The translations under genes and the position numbers were made by a program. From Zizania palustris (lineage: Eukaryota; Streptophyta; Magnoliopsida; Poales; Poaceae): a DNA stretch of 64,000 bases. Of the stretch, positions 36,062 through 47,886 are shown piece after piece. Numbering within the stretch: position 1 is the stretch's first letter; every line of letters starts with the position of its first letter. Location of the stretch: contig JAAALK010000283.1 of NCBI GenBank assembly GCA_019279435.1, positions 57,083,700 through 57,147,699 on the forward strand, written 5' to 3'. The notes under the pieces were generated by a model. The model worked only from the letters and a program-made list of their open reading frames with translations. It ran no database searches and was not told the DNA's origin.

Positions 36062-37110
36062 TGGTCCTGTTCTGCTTTGAAGTTCCCAGCCTCTGTCTCA
36101 ACAAGAACCGAAAAAGATTGGCAAACAAAATTTTCAGGCAACAACCATGAACAGCTCCAATAAGCAGCTCAAAGTACTAAATTACTTAACTTAACTACTG
36201 CTAAATACTAACTATGGCATTCAAGCAAACAAGTAGGTCATGCTCAGCCAAACATGTATGATATACAATGCATTGATGCAATAAAATATTTGATATGTTG
36301 AATAATTGAGTTAATGATTTTACCATCTAACCATAAGGCTTTAGGCTTTAGCTGCTACAAGATGTCACACTACAACTTGTGTCTGGGGGCAATCATCCTT
36401 CTACTCTTACCCAAAAATATTTTTTAAGTAGATTCGTAACTATATTTTTCATGATATTTTAATCTTAATTTCTATGCAGTGGTACAAAGTTGAAAAATAA
36501 GCAAGTTACTACCAGAGACATAAAATTTTAATAGCATCCAATAAAAAGGAACCGATGGGGTGTTTCTTCCATCAAATTCGAAATCACCAGACATACTTAA
36601 AGTCAAATAATCTAACAGGAAGAACATGCATCATGCATCTATCTGAGTAGAATCCGCAGATTATCTTCAGGGACTCAACTTGCCCTCATAAAAACCTTAC
36701 CGCCAAAACAAAAACCCACAAATTCCACCAATCCAGTCGAAAATGTTGGGACCGATTGGTGAAAAAAACAAGAAAAGGCCGCGATTAGCAGACCAATCAA
36801 CTGCCCCCAAAACGAATAAAGAAACACCGATGGATGGAAGCAGCGGCAATAATCACGCGAGTTGGAGACAAACTGGTTGGTAAATAAACAACCCAAGAAA
36901 CAGAGCGCATCGTCCCCGGCCCACGCTCGCCTCCAACCTCGTCGGTATCGCGCGAGAACAGCAGCAAGCGCGCGGCGACGGCGACGGCGACGGCGACGGC
37001 TTGTCGCTCCGTCGGTTCCACGGCAGCAGAGAGAAGCCGAGGGGGTACTCCAGTCGTCTTCTCCAAATTTACAGAGACCCCCTTCCTATAACAATAAATT
37101 GTAAGTGGGT
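36062..37110 (-). promoter_or_regulatory. Candidate 5' UTR intron and GC-rich leader of spermine synthase
   Basis: Just upstream of the ATG the minus strand reads TTCAAAGCAG then AACAGGACCA, a good splice acceptor in the leader. A GC-rich block at about 36905-37080 with a GACGAG/GTTGGAGG donor-like site on the minus strand could be the first non-coding exon. A second option lies at 37919-37990. Neither is proven. Confidence 0.4.
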
Positions 37111-37899
37111 CCTCGTGCTGCTACCGCTTTGTACGGCACCGACAATTATTTGCTCTCGTGTCACACATAAATTGGTGAATTTTTTTTCTTCATACGATTG
37201 TCTCAGTTGCCAAACACACAAGACGTAGCAAAAAAGTAAACACCACTCAACTGCGTGGTATAAGAGCAAAAATTCTTTAAATTTTTGTGTGTTTAGACCT
37301 ATGGAAACATTTTTAGAAAAAAATATAAAATGTTGAAATTTAGGTTGTGATGAATCTATGGTCCTGCAAATTTTTAGTTTAAAATAAAACTTTTATAAAG
37401 AAAAACAAAAGGGGAGAGATATCGTTAGAGAAAAACAAAAGAAGACAACTATCATTAAGGAAAAAATGAGCCAAAAAATATTTCATGAGTTGAAGTACTC
37501 TTGATGAAATTGTTGAAGGGAGTAAAACACACTTCTTTCTCTCAAATTATAAGAACAGACTATTTATACAGATGTACACAATCAATTGATAGGCAAAGGC
37601 CCTAAAACTAAAAGAAGAATACGAGGGAAGAATTCAAACCGATTTTAAGGAAAAATTGATCACATATTCCTTGTTTGGATCGAAATTAAAGATTTATCTT
37701 CCATTGATCTAAATAGATTCTACATGTTATTAAGACATAGAGAATAAATTTTCAATTTTGATTTAAATAAAAGGTTTATGATCAAATTCCCCTTTTTAAA
37801 ACATGCGCGGATTTCGAATTAACCGGAGGGCGGAGGAGGAGATCAAACAAGGAAAATTGGCATTCCAAGAAGGCAAGAACGAACTACTGCAGCCAAGGA

Positions 37900-37995
37900 A
37901 GAGTCGTCACCTCTCACCTGGGGCAGCAATGGCGAAGCTGAGGCTGACAGTCGTCTGCTCGCTTGGACGAAGAAGAGATATATAGAGCGGACGGA
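37900..37995 (-). promoter_or_regulatory. TATA box and possible leader exon for spermine synthase
   Basis: On the minus strand TCTATATATCTC (37976-37987) resembles a TATA box. About 60 bp further, GCCCCAG/GTGAGAGG forms a strong donor-like site. It could start a transcript spliced to the acceptor near 36071. The plus-strand reading starting ATGGCGAAGC is only 18 codons. Confidence 0.3.
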
Positions 37996-38664
37996 CGACG
38001 AGCTGCTTAAATGCAGGCGTTTTGATGTGCGATGACTGCTGTTTTCTCACGGCCTTACGAAACTGAAAAGAAAAGCATGCCTGCCTCTGATGATCTGTCT
38101 GCTGCTACTGTAGAATACAAGAATTGCGTACTGGAATTTGGAGGATAATGGCCTTATTTGCAACCATGCATGCTAGCCGCTGCATGCAACTAGCTAGCTA
38201 CTATACAGACAAATACACACCACCACCAACCTCAGATCATGCGGTCAGAGCGTGTTTCTGTTTGTCTGACACGTGCGTTTGCAGGTAGCACGTCTAGTCT
38301 AGTATCATAGTAACCAATACGATTAATTACACTCAAGTCTGATTTAGCAATCGTGAAAACCTATCCGATTACACTTGTTTGTCGATCGTATACCAGTTTG
38401 ATTTAGCGGTTTTAGCCCAAAAAACACAAGTATCGACTGATCATGTATGTAATTCTTTTATTTGTTTTTAGAAAATAATTGTGCTTCTTGTATTGATGTC
38501 GTTGTTCCCATCTTGCTTCTACCGAATCGACGGTTATATTTATTTTGGTGCTGGTTTGTACACGTAGTACCTCCTCAAGTACAGTAAATCTACTCAGACA
38601 TATATATTTGTACATTTTTATATCCAGCAATATAAACCGATCCAATCATATTGGATGCGATATA

Positions 38665-41072
38665 CACTACCGGAAATAGAGAGTTTGCCGAGTGTATCCC
38701 AAATTACACTCGGCAAAGTTCTAACACTTGACGACAGTGCATGTTTGTCGAGCGCCACGTCAAAAGCACTCGACAAATCATTTGAAAAAAGAAAGGTCCT
38801 GTCGGCGTTATAATGGCACGAGCAAAAATTAGGTTTTACCGAATGCCACCCCTAGAATTTACCGAGTGCCACATTCGGCACTCGGCAAAGTTGGGCGCCA
38901 CGTGTCCAAGTGAAATACTTTGCCGAGTGCTATTTAAAAATGCACTCGGCAAAGCTCAAGTACCCATTATTTCATGTAAAATCGTAATTTAAGCACATAT
39001 CACATTTTAAATATGTTTTGAAATTGAACTTTTTTAAGTTATAACTCAACATTTTTTAATTCACGGTAAATGTTCATATTTTTCTTAGTGACTTTGCTAT
39101 TTTTAAATAATTAATCATGTTTCTAGGATTTAATTCGAAGTAGGTTAAATTTGAATTGCATGTATATGAAATAATGACTAATAAATTATAGAAAAATCAT
39201 ATTTATGTTCATGAGTCCATTTTTAATCTTTTAGCACTAGATATAACTAAATATTACAAAATCTAAGTTACGACACTCGGCCGGCAACATGGAGCGCCAA
39301 AGTTTTTTAATTATAGAAAATTAAATTGAAGCCTAAAAAATATGATACTTCACATGGTGTTATTATATCAAACATATATACTGTGATAAAAATTTCATAA
39401 TGTTTCGACAAAGTTTTCATGTACGACGTTTGGAAATTAGAGAATCTTCGAGAAGGTTTATGAGTTTAGGGATGGAATGAGCTAGGTTTAGAAGCAAAGC
39501 GATATTTAAATCTTTGTTTGAATTTAAAACTTTTTTGTACTACTAAACCCCAATGTATCTTATACCATGTCAAAAATTGGCATTTTTCGGGCTAGTTTGT
39601 TATTCTTCGTTAATTAAATTTCTTTATAGGATTTTAATTGAAAGATCCTAATTTTGAACTACAAGTGCCCTAAATTTGTTTATTTGAACTTAGGACTTTT
39701 TCTAGCATGAAAACTCAGTGTATATTATATCATGCCAAAATTTGGAATTTTTTACTGTCTTTTTTCTATTTTAGTTTTTTAAAAACAAATTAAAAAAACT
39801 CTTTGCCGAGTGCAAATAGCCTTGGCACATGCCAAAGGACAATTAAAAAATCTTTACCGAGTGCCTACTAATATAGTACTCAGCAAAGAAATTTAAAAAA
39901 ACAAAAAAAAACAATTGTTTAGTGTCTCCCAATTTAGCACTCGGCGACTACCTTTTAGGATAAAAAAGCAATAGATCTGGGCGCATTTACTATGTGCCCA
40001 GATCTGCTCCCGACCGCGCGGCAGCCCGCACCCGTCCTAGCTAGCCGCCCCTCCGCCCCGTATGTTGCCCCCTCTGCCCCCGGTCGCCGGTCCTCCTCGC
40101 CCCGGCCGCCCCCGGTCGCCGGCCCCCCTCGTCCTCGACCGCCGACCCCACTTACCTCGGCCGCCGGCCCCTCGCCCTGACGTCGTCTTGCCTCCGGTCA
40201 TTTTTTCGGTAATAACAATCTTTTGTAATGCAATGTTTAATTGCCATGTATAAAACATAATTTTCCATGTTTAATTGTCACGTTTAAAATATAAATCCAT
40301 CTTTAATTACAAGTAAAATTTGCCATGTTTAAAATATAATTCCATGTTTAATTATTAAAATGCAATGCCATGTTTAATTATATATTGTGTAATGCAATGC
40401 CATAATTAATATGTTTAATTGTAAAATGAGTAATGCAATGGCATGTATATATTATTCTAATATACATGTTTTAGAAATTTTAATGTAATCGTTGTAATAT
40501 CTTTTTATGTTTTAATGGTCATGTTGATTAATATTTTGTGTATGTGGATGTCGGCTGTATGTGGATGCCGATCATCGTGCCATGATATATATATATATGT
40601 GTGGATGCCAGCCATCGTGCCATGATATATGTGTATGTGTATGTCGGTCATCGTGCCATGATATATATTTGTGAGTTTTGTTAGATTTGCTAAGTATTAG
40701 AGAGGAGATGTTGTCAAATTGTTTATATTTTCTAGTTATTGTCGCGTAACCTAGGTGTCTCCCGTTCAGAAGAGTTACGGTTTGTAATATGCATGTCTTT
40801 ACATATTTGTGGTCGTAACTATTTCAAACTATCCACGTGGGGCCACTCGGCAAATGCCCGTTAGCATGTCCCTGACCGTTAAACAACTATTTTTGCTGAG
40901 TGTCTTCTCGAGTACTCGATGAAGGCTTCGCCGAGTGTCTGATAAAAAGCACCCGGCGAATAACCTCTTTACCGACAGACCTGCCGCTAAGTCGGTTTTG
41001 CCGAGTGTGGCACTCGACGAAGCCTTCGCCGAGTGGAAAAGGCACTCAGTGAATATTTGTGTTCCCGCTGTG
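38665..41072. mobile_element. CACTA transposon B (non-autonomous)
   Basis: It starts CACTACCGGAAATAGAGAG and ends TGTTCCCGCTGTG, flanked by ATA at 38662-38664 and 41073-41075. Many TTTGCCGAGTG and CACTCGGCAAA units lie near both ends; this subterminal unit is shared by a large grass CACTA group. No transposase is recognised. The inside has AT-rich DNA, a GC-rich block at 39990-40200 and short tandem repeats. Confidence 0.92.
40240..40672. repeat. Short degenerate repeats inside CACTA B
   Basis: At 40240-40440 CCATGTTTAATTGT-type units recur. At about 40550-40672 three copies of GTGGATGCCGGTCATCGTGCCATGATATAT-type units (roughly 45 bp each) are arranged head to tail with TA or GT spacers. Confidence 0.7.
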
Positions 41073-41904
41073 ATATAGAGAGTGAGGGGCATATGTACAT
41101 GATGATTTTTTAAAAAAAATCACAAGATTTTTTACGGTTTGCTAGAATTTGGACCTAAACCTCTGTCTCCACGTACATACGCGTTACCTTCATATTATCT
41201 CACATCAAAGCGGTTCTAATATAATAGCGTATTTTATTATTTTAATTTCACTGTACAAAAACTTGCAATATATTTTTCACACTCACGATGACTTCAAATA
41301 AAAAATTCACCAGTTATAAATTTGTAGATCTTGTTGACCTATACACTACAAGAAAACAGAATATTTTCGTCGGCTAAATTAATTTCCGTCGGCTTTACCA
41401 AAAGCCGACGGAGATTAAATAACGTCCGTCAGCCTCAAGGAGCTGTCGGAAGAAATACTAACTTTCGTCGGCTTTTGATTGTGACCGACGAAAATTAAGT
41501 GGATAGAGACCCGTTGGGGATTATATCCCTTAACTTCCGTCAGCTTTAATGCGGTCGACGGAAGTTAAGGGATATAATCCCCAACCCGCGCGCGTACAGG
41601 GAAACCTAATCACTGTACGAGCGCCCAGCCACCCGAACTCTCGGCGCCGCCACCACCGGCCTGCCACCCTGTCCGGCGCCGGTCCGCCCACCGCTCGCCT
41701 ACCTCCCGCTAGCCGGCCGCCTGCCTCCGGACGCTGTCGCTGCCCATCGCCACACGTCATCGTCCGACGATCAAGTAAAAAAATCGGCTTTAAATTTTTT
41801 TAGCACGGCTGCCACCAATACCGGTTTGCTCCCGACGGGCTCCACGGAACTGCTCAGGGGGCGGTGTCTCATGACTTCTGGGTATGTGTTTTTTCTCAAT
41901 GGTC

Positions 41905-42330
41905 GTGTACTCCAACGGAGGTGGAAAAAACCATGTACGGTGAGACAATGTTTTTCTCAATGTTTTGTGTATGGTATTGTAATGGTAACTAACTCATTCA
42001 ATGTTGCAGGTACTCCATGTTCAATGGAGTTATTGACTCGAGGGGCGGTGAGAGCTCAAAAGTCAGCTCAATCGTCGTAGAGCTCCATCGGAGTTGGCTC
42101 CAACCGTCGTTGCTCAGAAGCAAACCCGGAAGTGGTTCAGCTGAGGGAGGAAATGAGGCAGTGTGACGAGCACATAAGACAACAACAAGAGTATTATATC
42201 GCCTGCTTAGAACAACAGCAGACGATGTTGCAAGTAAGTTTAGTTTACTGTGTTGCAGTTATAAAGTATTTAGCAATAGGTTTAGAACTAACTGATTGCA
42301 TTACAACATGTGTAGCAAATGGTCCAGCAG
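41905..42330 (+). pseudogene. CACTA-associated transposase remnant in CACTA C
   Basis: Two blocks match the minus-strand blocks of CACTA A: the RVLQRRWKK-like segment around 41905-41940 and the block from 42009 (YSMFNGVI-like, then VQLREEMRQCDEHIRQQQEYY). The donor GTGAG at about 41939 and the acceptor TTGCAG at about 42008 are kept. Upstream exons are lost and a TAG interrupts near 42078. Confidence 0.6.
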
Positions 42331-42629
42331 CTTCATGAATTTGACATGTCCATATTCCAACCGCTACCTGCCCCGCCACCACCAATTCCATTTGTTACTC
42401 CTCCTGCACCTCCTGACATATCATTATTTGAGTTAATTTAGTTAGTTAAGATACTTAAGTTAGCGTTTAGAAGGTTATTTAAGTTCGTTCTCTAATTTTG
42501 TTTATTTCTTTAGAGTTTTTGTACGCCCAGTTAGGATGGAGCCTCCGGGGCAAATGTGGATAAAGCGGGAGGCAGCGGCGACGCCCACAACCCAAATGTG
42601 GGCGATCAGTGAGTATGAATGTATATTGT

Positions 42630-42950
42630 GAAGTTTGGATTGAATCTGGATGTGACATGCAATTTGAATGTGTTATGTGAATCTGGATGTGTTATGTGAC
42701 TTTGTATGTGAATTTGGATGGGATATGTGAATTTGTATGTGTTATATGACTTTGGATGTGAATTTAGTTGTGTTATGTGATTTTGGATGTGATGTGTGAA
42801 GTTTGGATGTGAATTTGGATGGATATGTGAATTTGGATGTGAGATGTGATTTTGGATGTTATATGTGAAGTTTGAATGTGATTTTGGATGTGAGATGTGA
42901 TTTTGGATGTTATATGTGAATTTTGATATAAATTGTGGTTGGATGTGAGT
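42630..42950. repeat. GATGTGAATTTGG-type tract in CACTA C
   Basis: Irregular repeats of TTGGATGTGA. It is the reverse-complement counterpart of 1870-2160. The Ile/Thr/Ser-rich minus-strand ORF across it is an artefact. Confidence 0.75.
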
Positions 42951-42983
42951 GTGAATAGGAGAACTAGGAAAAACAAAAAATAT

Positions 42984-43405
42984 CAGCTAACTTCTGTCGG
43001 CTTTGACCGTAGCCGACGGAAGTTAGCTGCTTTCAGCCACGTGGGCAGAAAGACTAACTTCCGTCGGCTAGGGCCAAAGCCGATGGAAGTTAGCTGCTTT
43101 CAGCCACGTGGACAGAAAGACTAACTTCCGTCGGTTAGGGCCAAAGCCGACGGAAGTTAGGGCCACCTAACTTCCGTCGGTCAGACTGACCGATGGAAGT
43201 TAGTGCGCCTCTACTAACGTGACAGAGTTCCGCGCTAACTTCCGTCGGCTTCGTGAAGCCGACGGAAGTTAGCTAGCTTCCATCTACCACCGACGAAAGT
43301 TAGCTAACTTTCGTCTCCCCGCTTTCGTCGACCATATGCCGACGAAAGTTGGCCTTTTGCTGACAGAAGTTAACTTCTTCCGTCGGGAAATGGTTGGCCA
43401 ACGAA
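42984..43405. repeat. Right subterminal repeats of CACTA C
   Basis: More than ten AACTTCCGTCGGC or AACTTTCGTCGGC units in both orientations, many as inverted pairs. The left end holds fewer at 41365-41580. Confidence 0.85.
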
Positions 43406-43430
43406 AGTTGTCTGAATTATTGTTGTGATA

Positions 43431-46191
43431 AATCTTTAATATAGATCATACCTTCGTCCATTATTATTAAAAAAATTAAAAAAACTTACATTCACCATCA
43501 TCTATATTATATATGTGACAGTTTTTTAACCGGCATATATATGTATATATATACACCTTTTATATTAAAACCGATATATATAACAACATATGTGCCGGTT
43601 TTTGTCAGATCGTTACGAGTGTTGGAGGGGACGAAAATTGACTGGTACATACCTACAATAAAATGGCACGTATAAAGGCGTTTCGATGCATTTGGTATCA
43701 TGTTGCCATCACGACGAAGATCAGTGCGACCTACTTAACTTAATTGTCCTCCTCCGCGACAGCGGCGAAAATGATTTGCACATGTGATATGCTGCAGAAT
43801 TTCTTGTCACCTTCACAATTCACATGCGTGTCAGTAATTGACATATCTCTTAACTAATATAAAGTAGTTAAGAGCAGTCAAATGATCCGTTCGTCCGCCC
43901 CTGTACGCGTCTCCCCGCACAAAACCGTTCGCCCGTGTGCATGCGCCTCCCCGGGAAAACCGTCCGCGCTGCTGCGCGCACAGCGCCGCATGCATGTGGA
44001 AAGAAAATGAAGAAAAAGAAAATAAAATGTATTTTTATATTTTGTTCTTTTAATTTATGTATTTTGCGCGGATGTACGAATTTTGTGTAAAAGTACTTAG
44101 ATTTCTGAAAAATCAGTGCAAAAGCCATATTACAAAATAAGATTTTTTTATCATTAGTAATTTTTCATTCTTTGTACACCCCTTAGATCTAATATGGTGT
44201 ACCCTATAAGCACCCCTCGGTATTTCTCTAACTCTGCCATACTACTGTTTACGAGCCATGGTATTGTAGTAGAGGATTTATTAACATATATATAAACTGT
44301 CATGGTGGAATCAGTTTAAGAATATATATCCAAGCCCTTCTCCCTTGGCCCATGCATCATATTGTAGTAGTCCCTGAGTTTATTAGTATACTGTGACTAC
44401 ACGTGTCACCTGAGAAGTACTTTTTAATTGCATGGCAGGAGATCTTTCTAAGAACATCCACACTTTAAATGGGACCATAAGCTATCCTCTAAATTCAGTC
44501 ATTTATATTATGCAAGAATCCATAAGATTTCATAAAAAATCATATATATTCTCTTTTTCCAAGAAAAAAATCTTAATGAGATTTTTGAGTCATTAGCTAC
44601 GAAGGAAAAATTATTTTAATTAAAATATGAGACGTATCTTAAAAACAACTCAAACTATATGTATTATAGCAATTTATATAAGATTTATGGATCTTATCTT
44701 ATAGCACCTTTAGACCATATATATTAGAAATGCTACGATGTATTAAATAACATAAGTTTTCTTAACAGCACACAACTAGGGAGAAGGGAGATGAAAAAGA
44801 TACAAACTCTCGATATCATATTTGATCTTGTAGGTAATATATGTCTTTTACTATAGTTCTAGCCTTGAAAATTTTGTAAATTACGCTCCTTCCAAATAGA
44901 TCAACGCATACAAACTATAAGATTAATTTGAAGAGTGGTATTATAGTCCTTAAAGAAGTACTAGAGATACCAAATTTCTCAGTGTTAATTTTGATACTTC
45001 CTCGTAACTAAGATACTAAAATTAATACTGAAAATTTTGTACCTTTCGAGGACCATAAAATTTTCTAATTTGAAATGTTCCTCTGCTCTTTGAGAAATTG
45101 TCGGCACTTTTGAGGATTGGTCAAATTGTCGGCCTTTCTAATTAGCAGTCCAAGTGACAAATTTGCATTCATTTTCAGTTTTAGCCTTTCAAATGGATGC
45201 TGGGTTTTGGTGTTGGAGGCCTCCTTAGAATTGCTTGAGATAAGCCGGTTTTGCAGAGTAAACCCAACATCACCAAGTAAAAAAATGCACAAATAAACCA
45301 TTCACAAAAACCCCTATGCATGTGTCCATTGTCTCCACAGAGTAATCAAAACAACGTCTGCTGCTCGATCTTCTGCAGAAATGTTGGGTTCTTCACCACA
45401 GAAATCTCCACCGAATATGAGCACTTGCAAGACACGAGTTAATACTTCAGAGGTACTAGTAGTAAAAGGAACTCAGACCTAACAATCATGGTTAACCTCT
45501 TTGGTAAGCACTTGTTTGTTTCAGGTTTAAATTATAAAAAATTAGTTTATAAAAAAGCTAGATTTTACTAGCTTACTGAATTGTTATAATCTACGCTCCA
45601 GATTATAATAAGCTCACAGAATAAATTACTCTGTTTGTTTCGGCATATGAAAAAAACTAGATTGCTATAATCCAAAGTCAAAACAAACAAGATCTAAAAC
45701 TGCTGAAAAGATAAGGGAAAGAAGAATTAAAAAACGTCTTTATCACTGCAATTTTGATTTTACTTTTGAAATGGTGTTGCTCCAATTAATATAATGGGTG
45801 CTATTAAAGCTACAACTGAAACTATTTGTTTAGTCTGAAAAATATTGTATCGAGATGAATGGTTTTGACACAACTATGACTGCATCTAGCCGAGATAACC
45901 GTTTCCACCGCAGGTGGTGTCGGACAGATTAGGCGTAAGGCTTATGAGGTTTAGATCATATAACTATTTAGATATAAATTGAGGATTTATCTATCACATC
46001 TTAATGATATGTGGGGTCCACATATATCAATGGCATGTGGATCAGGAGAATAAATCCTCAATTTCCAACTAAATAGATGGTTTCCAACTAAATGGAGGGT
46101 ATACGATCATTTTTTCCATTTATAAATCATATTATTAAATTGGGTTAGGATATGGCAAGAGTTTCTTGAAGTCCTCCAAGCTACCGTCGCT
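43431..46191. other. Intergenic DNA, no gene seen
   Basis: AT-rich, with a short GC-rich patch at 43880-43990 inside no recognised gene. A possible MITE lies at about 45500-45705, and an inverted CCGGCA/TGCCGG pair at about 43531-43602. Confidence 0.5.
45500..45705. mobile_element. Candidate MITE with TTGTTTGTTT ends
   Basis: CACTTGTTTGTTTCAG near 45508 is mirrored by CAAAACAAACAAGATC near 45681-45696. Inside, AGCTAGATTTTACTAGCTT and TAATCTACGCTCCAGATTA are palindromic. No TSD is assigned. Confidence 0.4.
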
Positions 46192-46743
46192 TAAAGATGG
46201 CAATGGGTACCCGAAACCCGAAATCCGATGGGTTTTTACACTATTAGGGTAGATATACGGGTAAAATTGCCCACCCGTGGATTTATTAATGGGAAAAAAT
46301 AGTACCCAACGGGTACACAGGTATGGGTATGGTTTCCTAATATCCATAGCCGTTATTTGATAGGTACCCATCACCCAATAAGTTATATTTTTGGGAGTTT
46401 AAATCATTGATGTTATTGTTGTAGATTAAACCATTGATGTATTATGTTTGAGAGTTTATTTATATATGTAATTTTGATCTTATGATTGAATGATTGATCG
46501 ATCTATTTAGGTGAAACATTGTTTTTGTGGGGATAGATATACAATTGTTATTTGTTAGCATATTTTGTGTGTGGTGTTTATTGATGGGTACCCGATGGGT
46601 ATATTTTACCCGCATGGGTATGGGTTTGGGAGAAAAATGGTACCCGCATGTATATATGGGTTATCTGACGAGGAGATTTTTTTCTAACGGGTATGAGTTT
46701 GAGATAGTCAAACCCGATATGTATAGACCCATTGCCATCTTTA
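46192..46743. mobile_element. hAT-like non-autonomous element with GATGGCAATGGGT ends
   Basis: TAAAGATGGCAATGGGT at the left and ACCCATTGCCATCTTTA at the right are inverted repeats. The 8-bp flanks are CCGTCGCT (46184-46191) and CTGTCGCT (46744-46751), differing at one base. The length of the duplication suggests hAT. The inside has many GGGTACCCG-type blocks. Confidence 0.75.
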
Positions 46744-47088
46744 CTGTCGCTTGCACTGATAGTGATTAACTGATTATCCCCGTTGTCGCTGGTTAATCAG
46801 CTTCTGTTATATATCGTGTTTTTTTGCAGAAACGGTTTCAATAACATTAAATAAATTATATTGATTCCAATTTTGAGGTTCTATTAGTAAGGTTTTTTTA
46901 CGATTCATTCATAATATAAATGTTTCCTCTACTTTCCATGGAATACAAGGAAATAAAATACACATTCATACATGCGAAATTTTCCAATCCCAAAATTCAA
47001 CTATTTTGTGAAAGGAAAAGTCTATAAACCCTCTTAATTATTGCACTATGAATATTTAAAACCTAGACTACCAACCCCCTTGAACTTA

Positions 47089-47397
47089 GGGGGTGTTTGG
47101 ATTAAAGGCTAAATTTTAGCCCGTATCACATGAGATATTTGGACATCAATTTGAAGGACTAAATGTAAAATAATTATAAAAATAATTGTAGAATCAGAGG
47201 ATAATTCACGAGACGAATTTATTAAGCACAATTAATCCATGATTAGCAAATGTTTACCGTAACATCACATTGTCAAATCATGACATAATTAAGCTCATTA
47301 GATTCGTCTCGTGAATAATTCACCGATTATAAATGAGTTTTTATAAATAATTTATATTTAATATTTCAAAATTTAGCCTCCATATCTAAACACCTCC
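47089..47397. mobile_element. Tourist-like MITE upstream of the PP2C gene
   Basis: The ends GGGGGTGTTTGGAT and ATCTAAACACCTCC are inverted, with TTA at 47086-47088 and 47398-47400. The inside holds a longer stem: AATTCACGAGACGAAT pairs with ATTCGTCTCGTGAAT. 309 bp. Confidence 0.88.
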
Positions 47398-47886
47398 TTA
47401 GCATCTAATGCTAGATTATCGTTTTAATAGGTTGCATCAATGCAAGTTGCCATCGCCGTCTATATTAAATCGTGAAAAGATCTTGTGAAGCTGTTTTGTC
47501 ACACCATGCATGATTTAATGATATAACTTTTTATTAACATATCTCTATCAAGTTCGTCACTAATAAAACTATCGATCTTTAACGATGATATAGAATACAT
47601 TCATCAAATGTATCTTTAATTTGGTCCGACTACAAATCAAATGTATCTTTGGTTCGACGATAGAGAGAAAAATATTTATTTTATCAACAAACCAATAATC
47701 CATTTAGAGTAAACTGATCATTTTCTTAATGACAACTAGTTTAATGACAGAGTGATAGGAAAAAAAATCAAAAGTGACAGCGTGTGAGCATACCGAGTCC
47801 ACACCGGATAAACGAGGCGGTTCCAACTTCCAACGCCCGACTCGCTCCGCTGGACCGGAGGAGGCCTCACCGGCGCGCTGCTCGGG

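Larger units (their letters stand above)
41344..43427 (+). mobile_element. CACTA transposon C, deletion relative of CACTA A
   Basis: It starts CACTACAAGAAAACAG and ends CTGAATTATTGTTGTG; the right end has CACAAC in place of CACTAC. ATA is repeated at 41341-41343 and 43428-43430. Subterminal AACTTCCGTCGGC units, the GATGTGAATTTGG tract and the transposase remnant match CACTA A in reverse orientation, so the two are one family. 2084 bp and no complete coding region. Confidence 0.88.

Noticed and set aside
36675..37228. Short ORFs on both strands upstream of spermine synthase
   Set aside because: Better explained as GC-rich leader/promoter sequence; GGCGAC repeats give Val-Ala or Arg runs.
46135..46769. 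ORFs rich in Gly-Tyr and Pro-Tyr
   Set aside because: They follow the GGGTACCCG blocks of a hAT-like element with a near-perfect 8-bp TSD.
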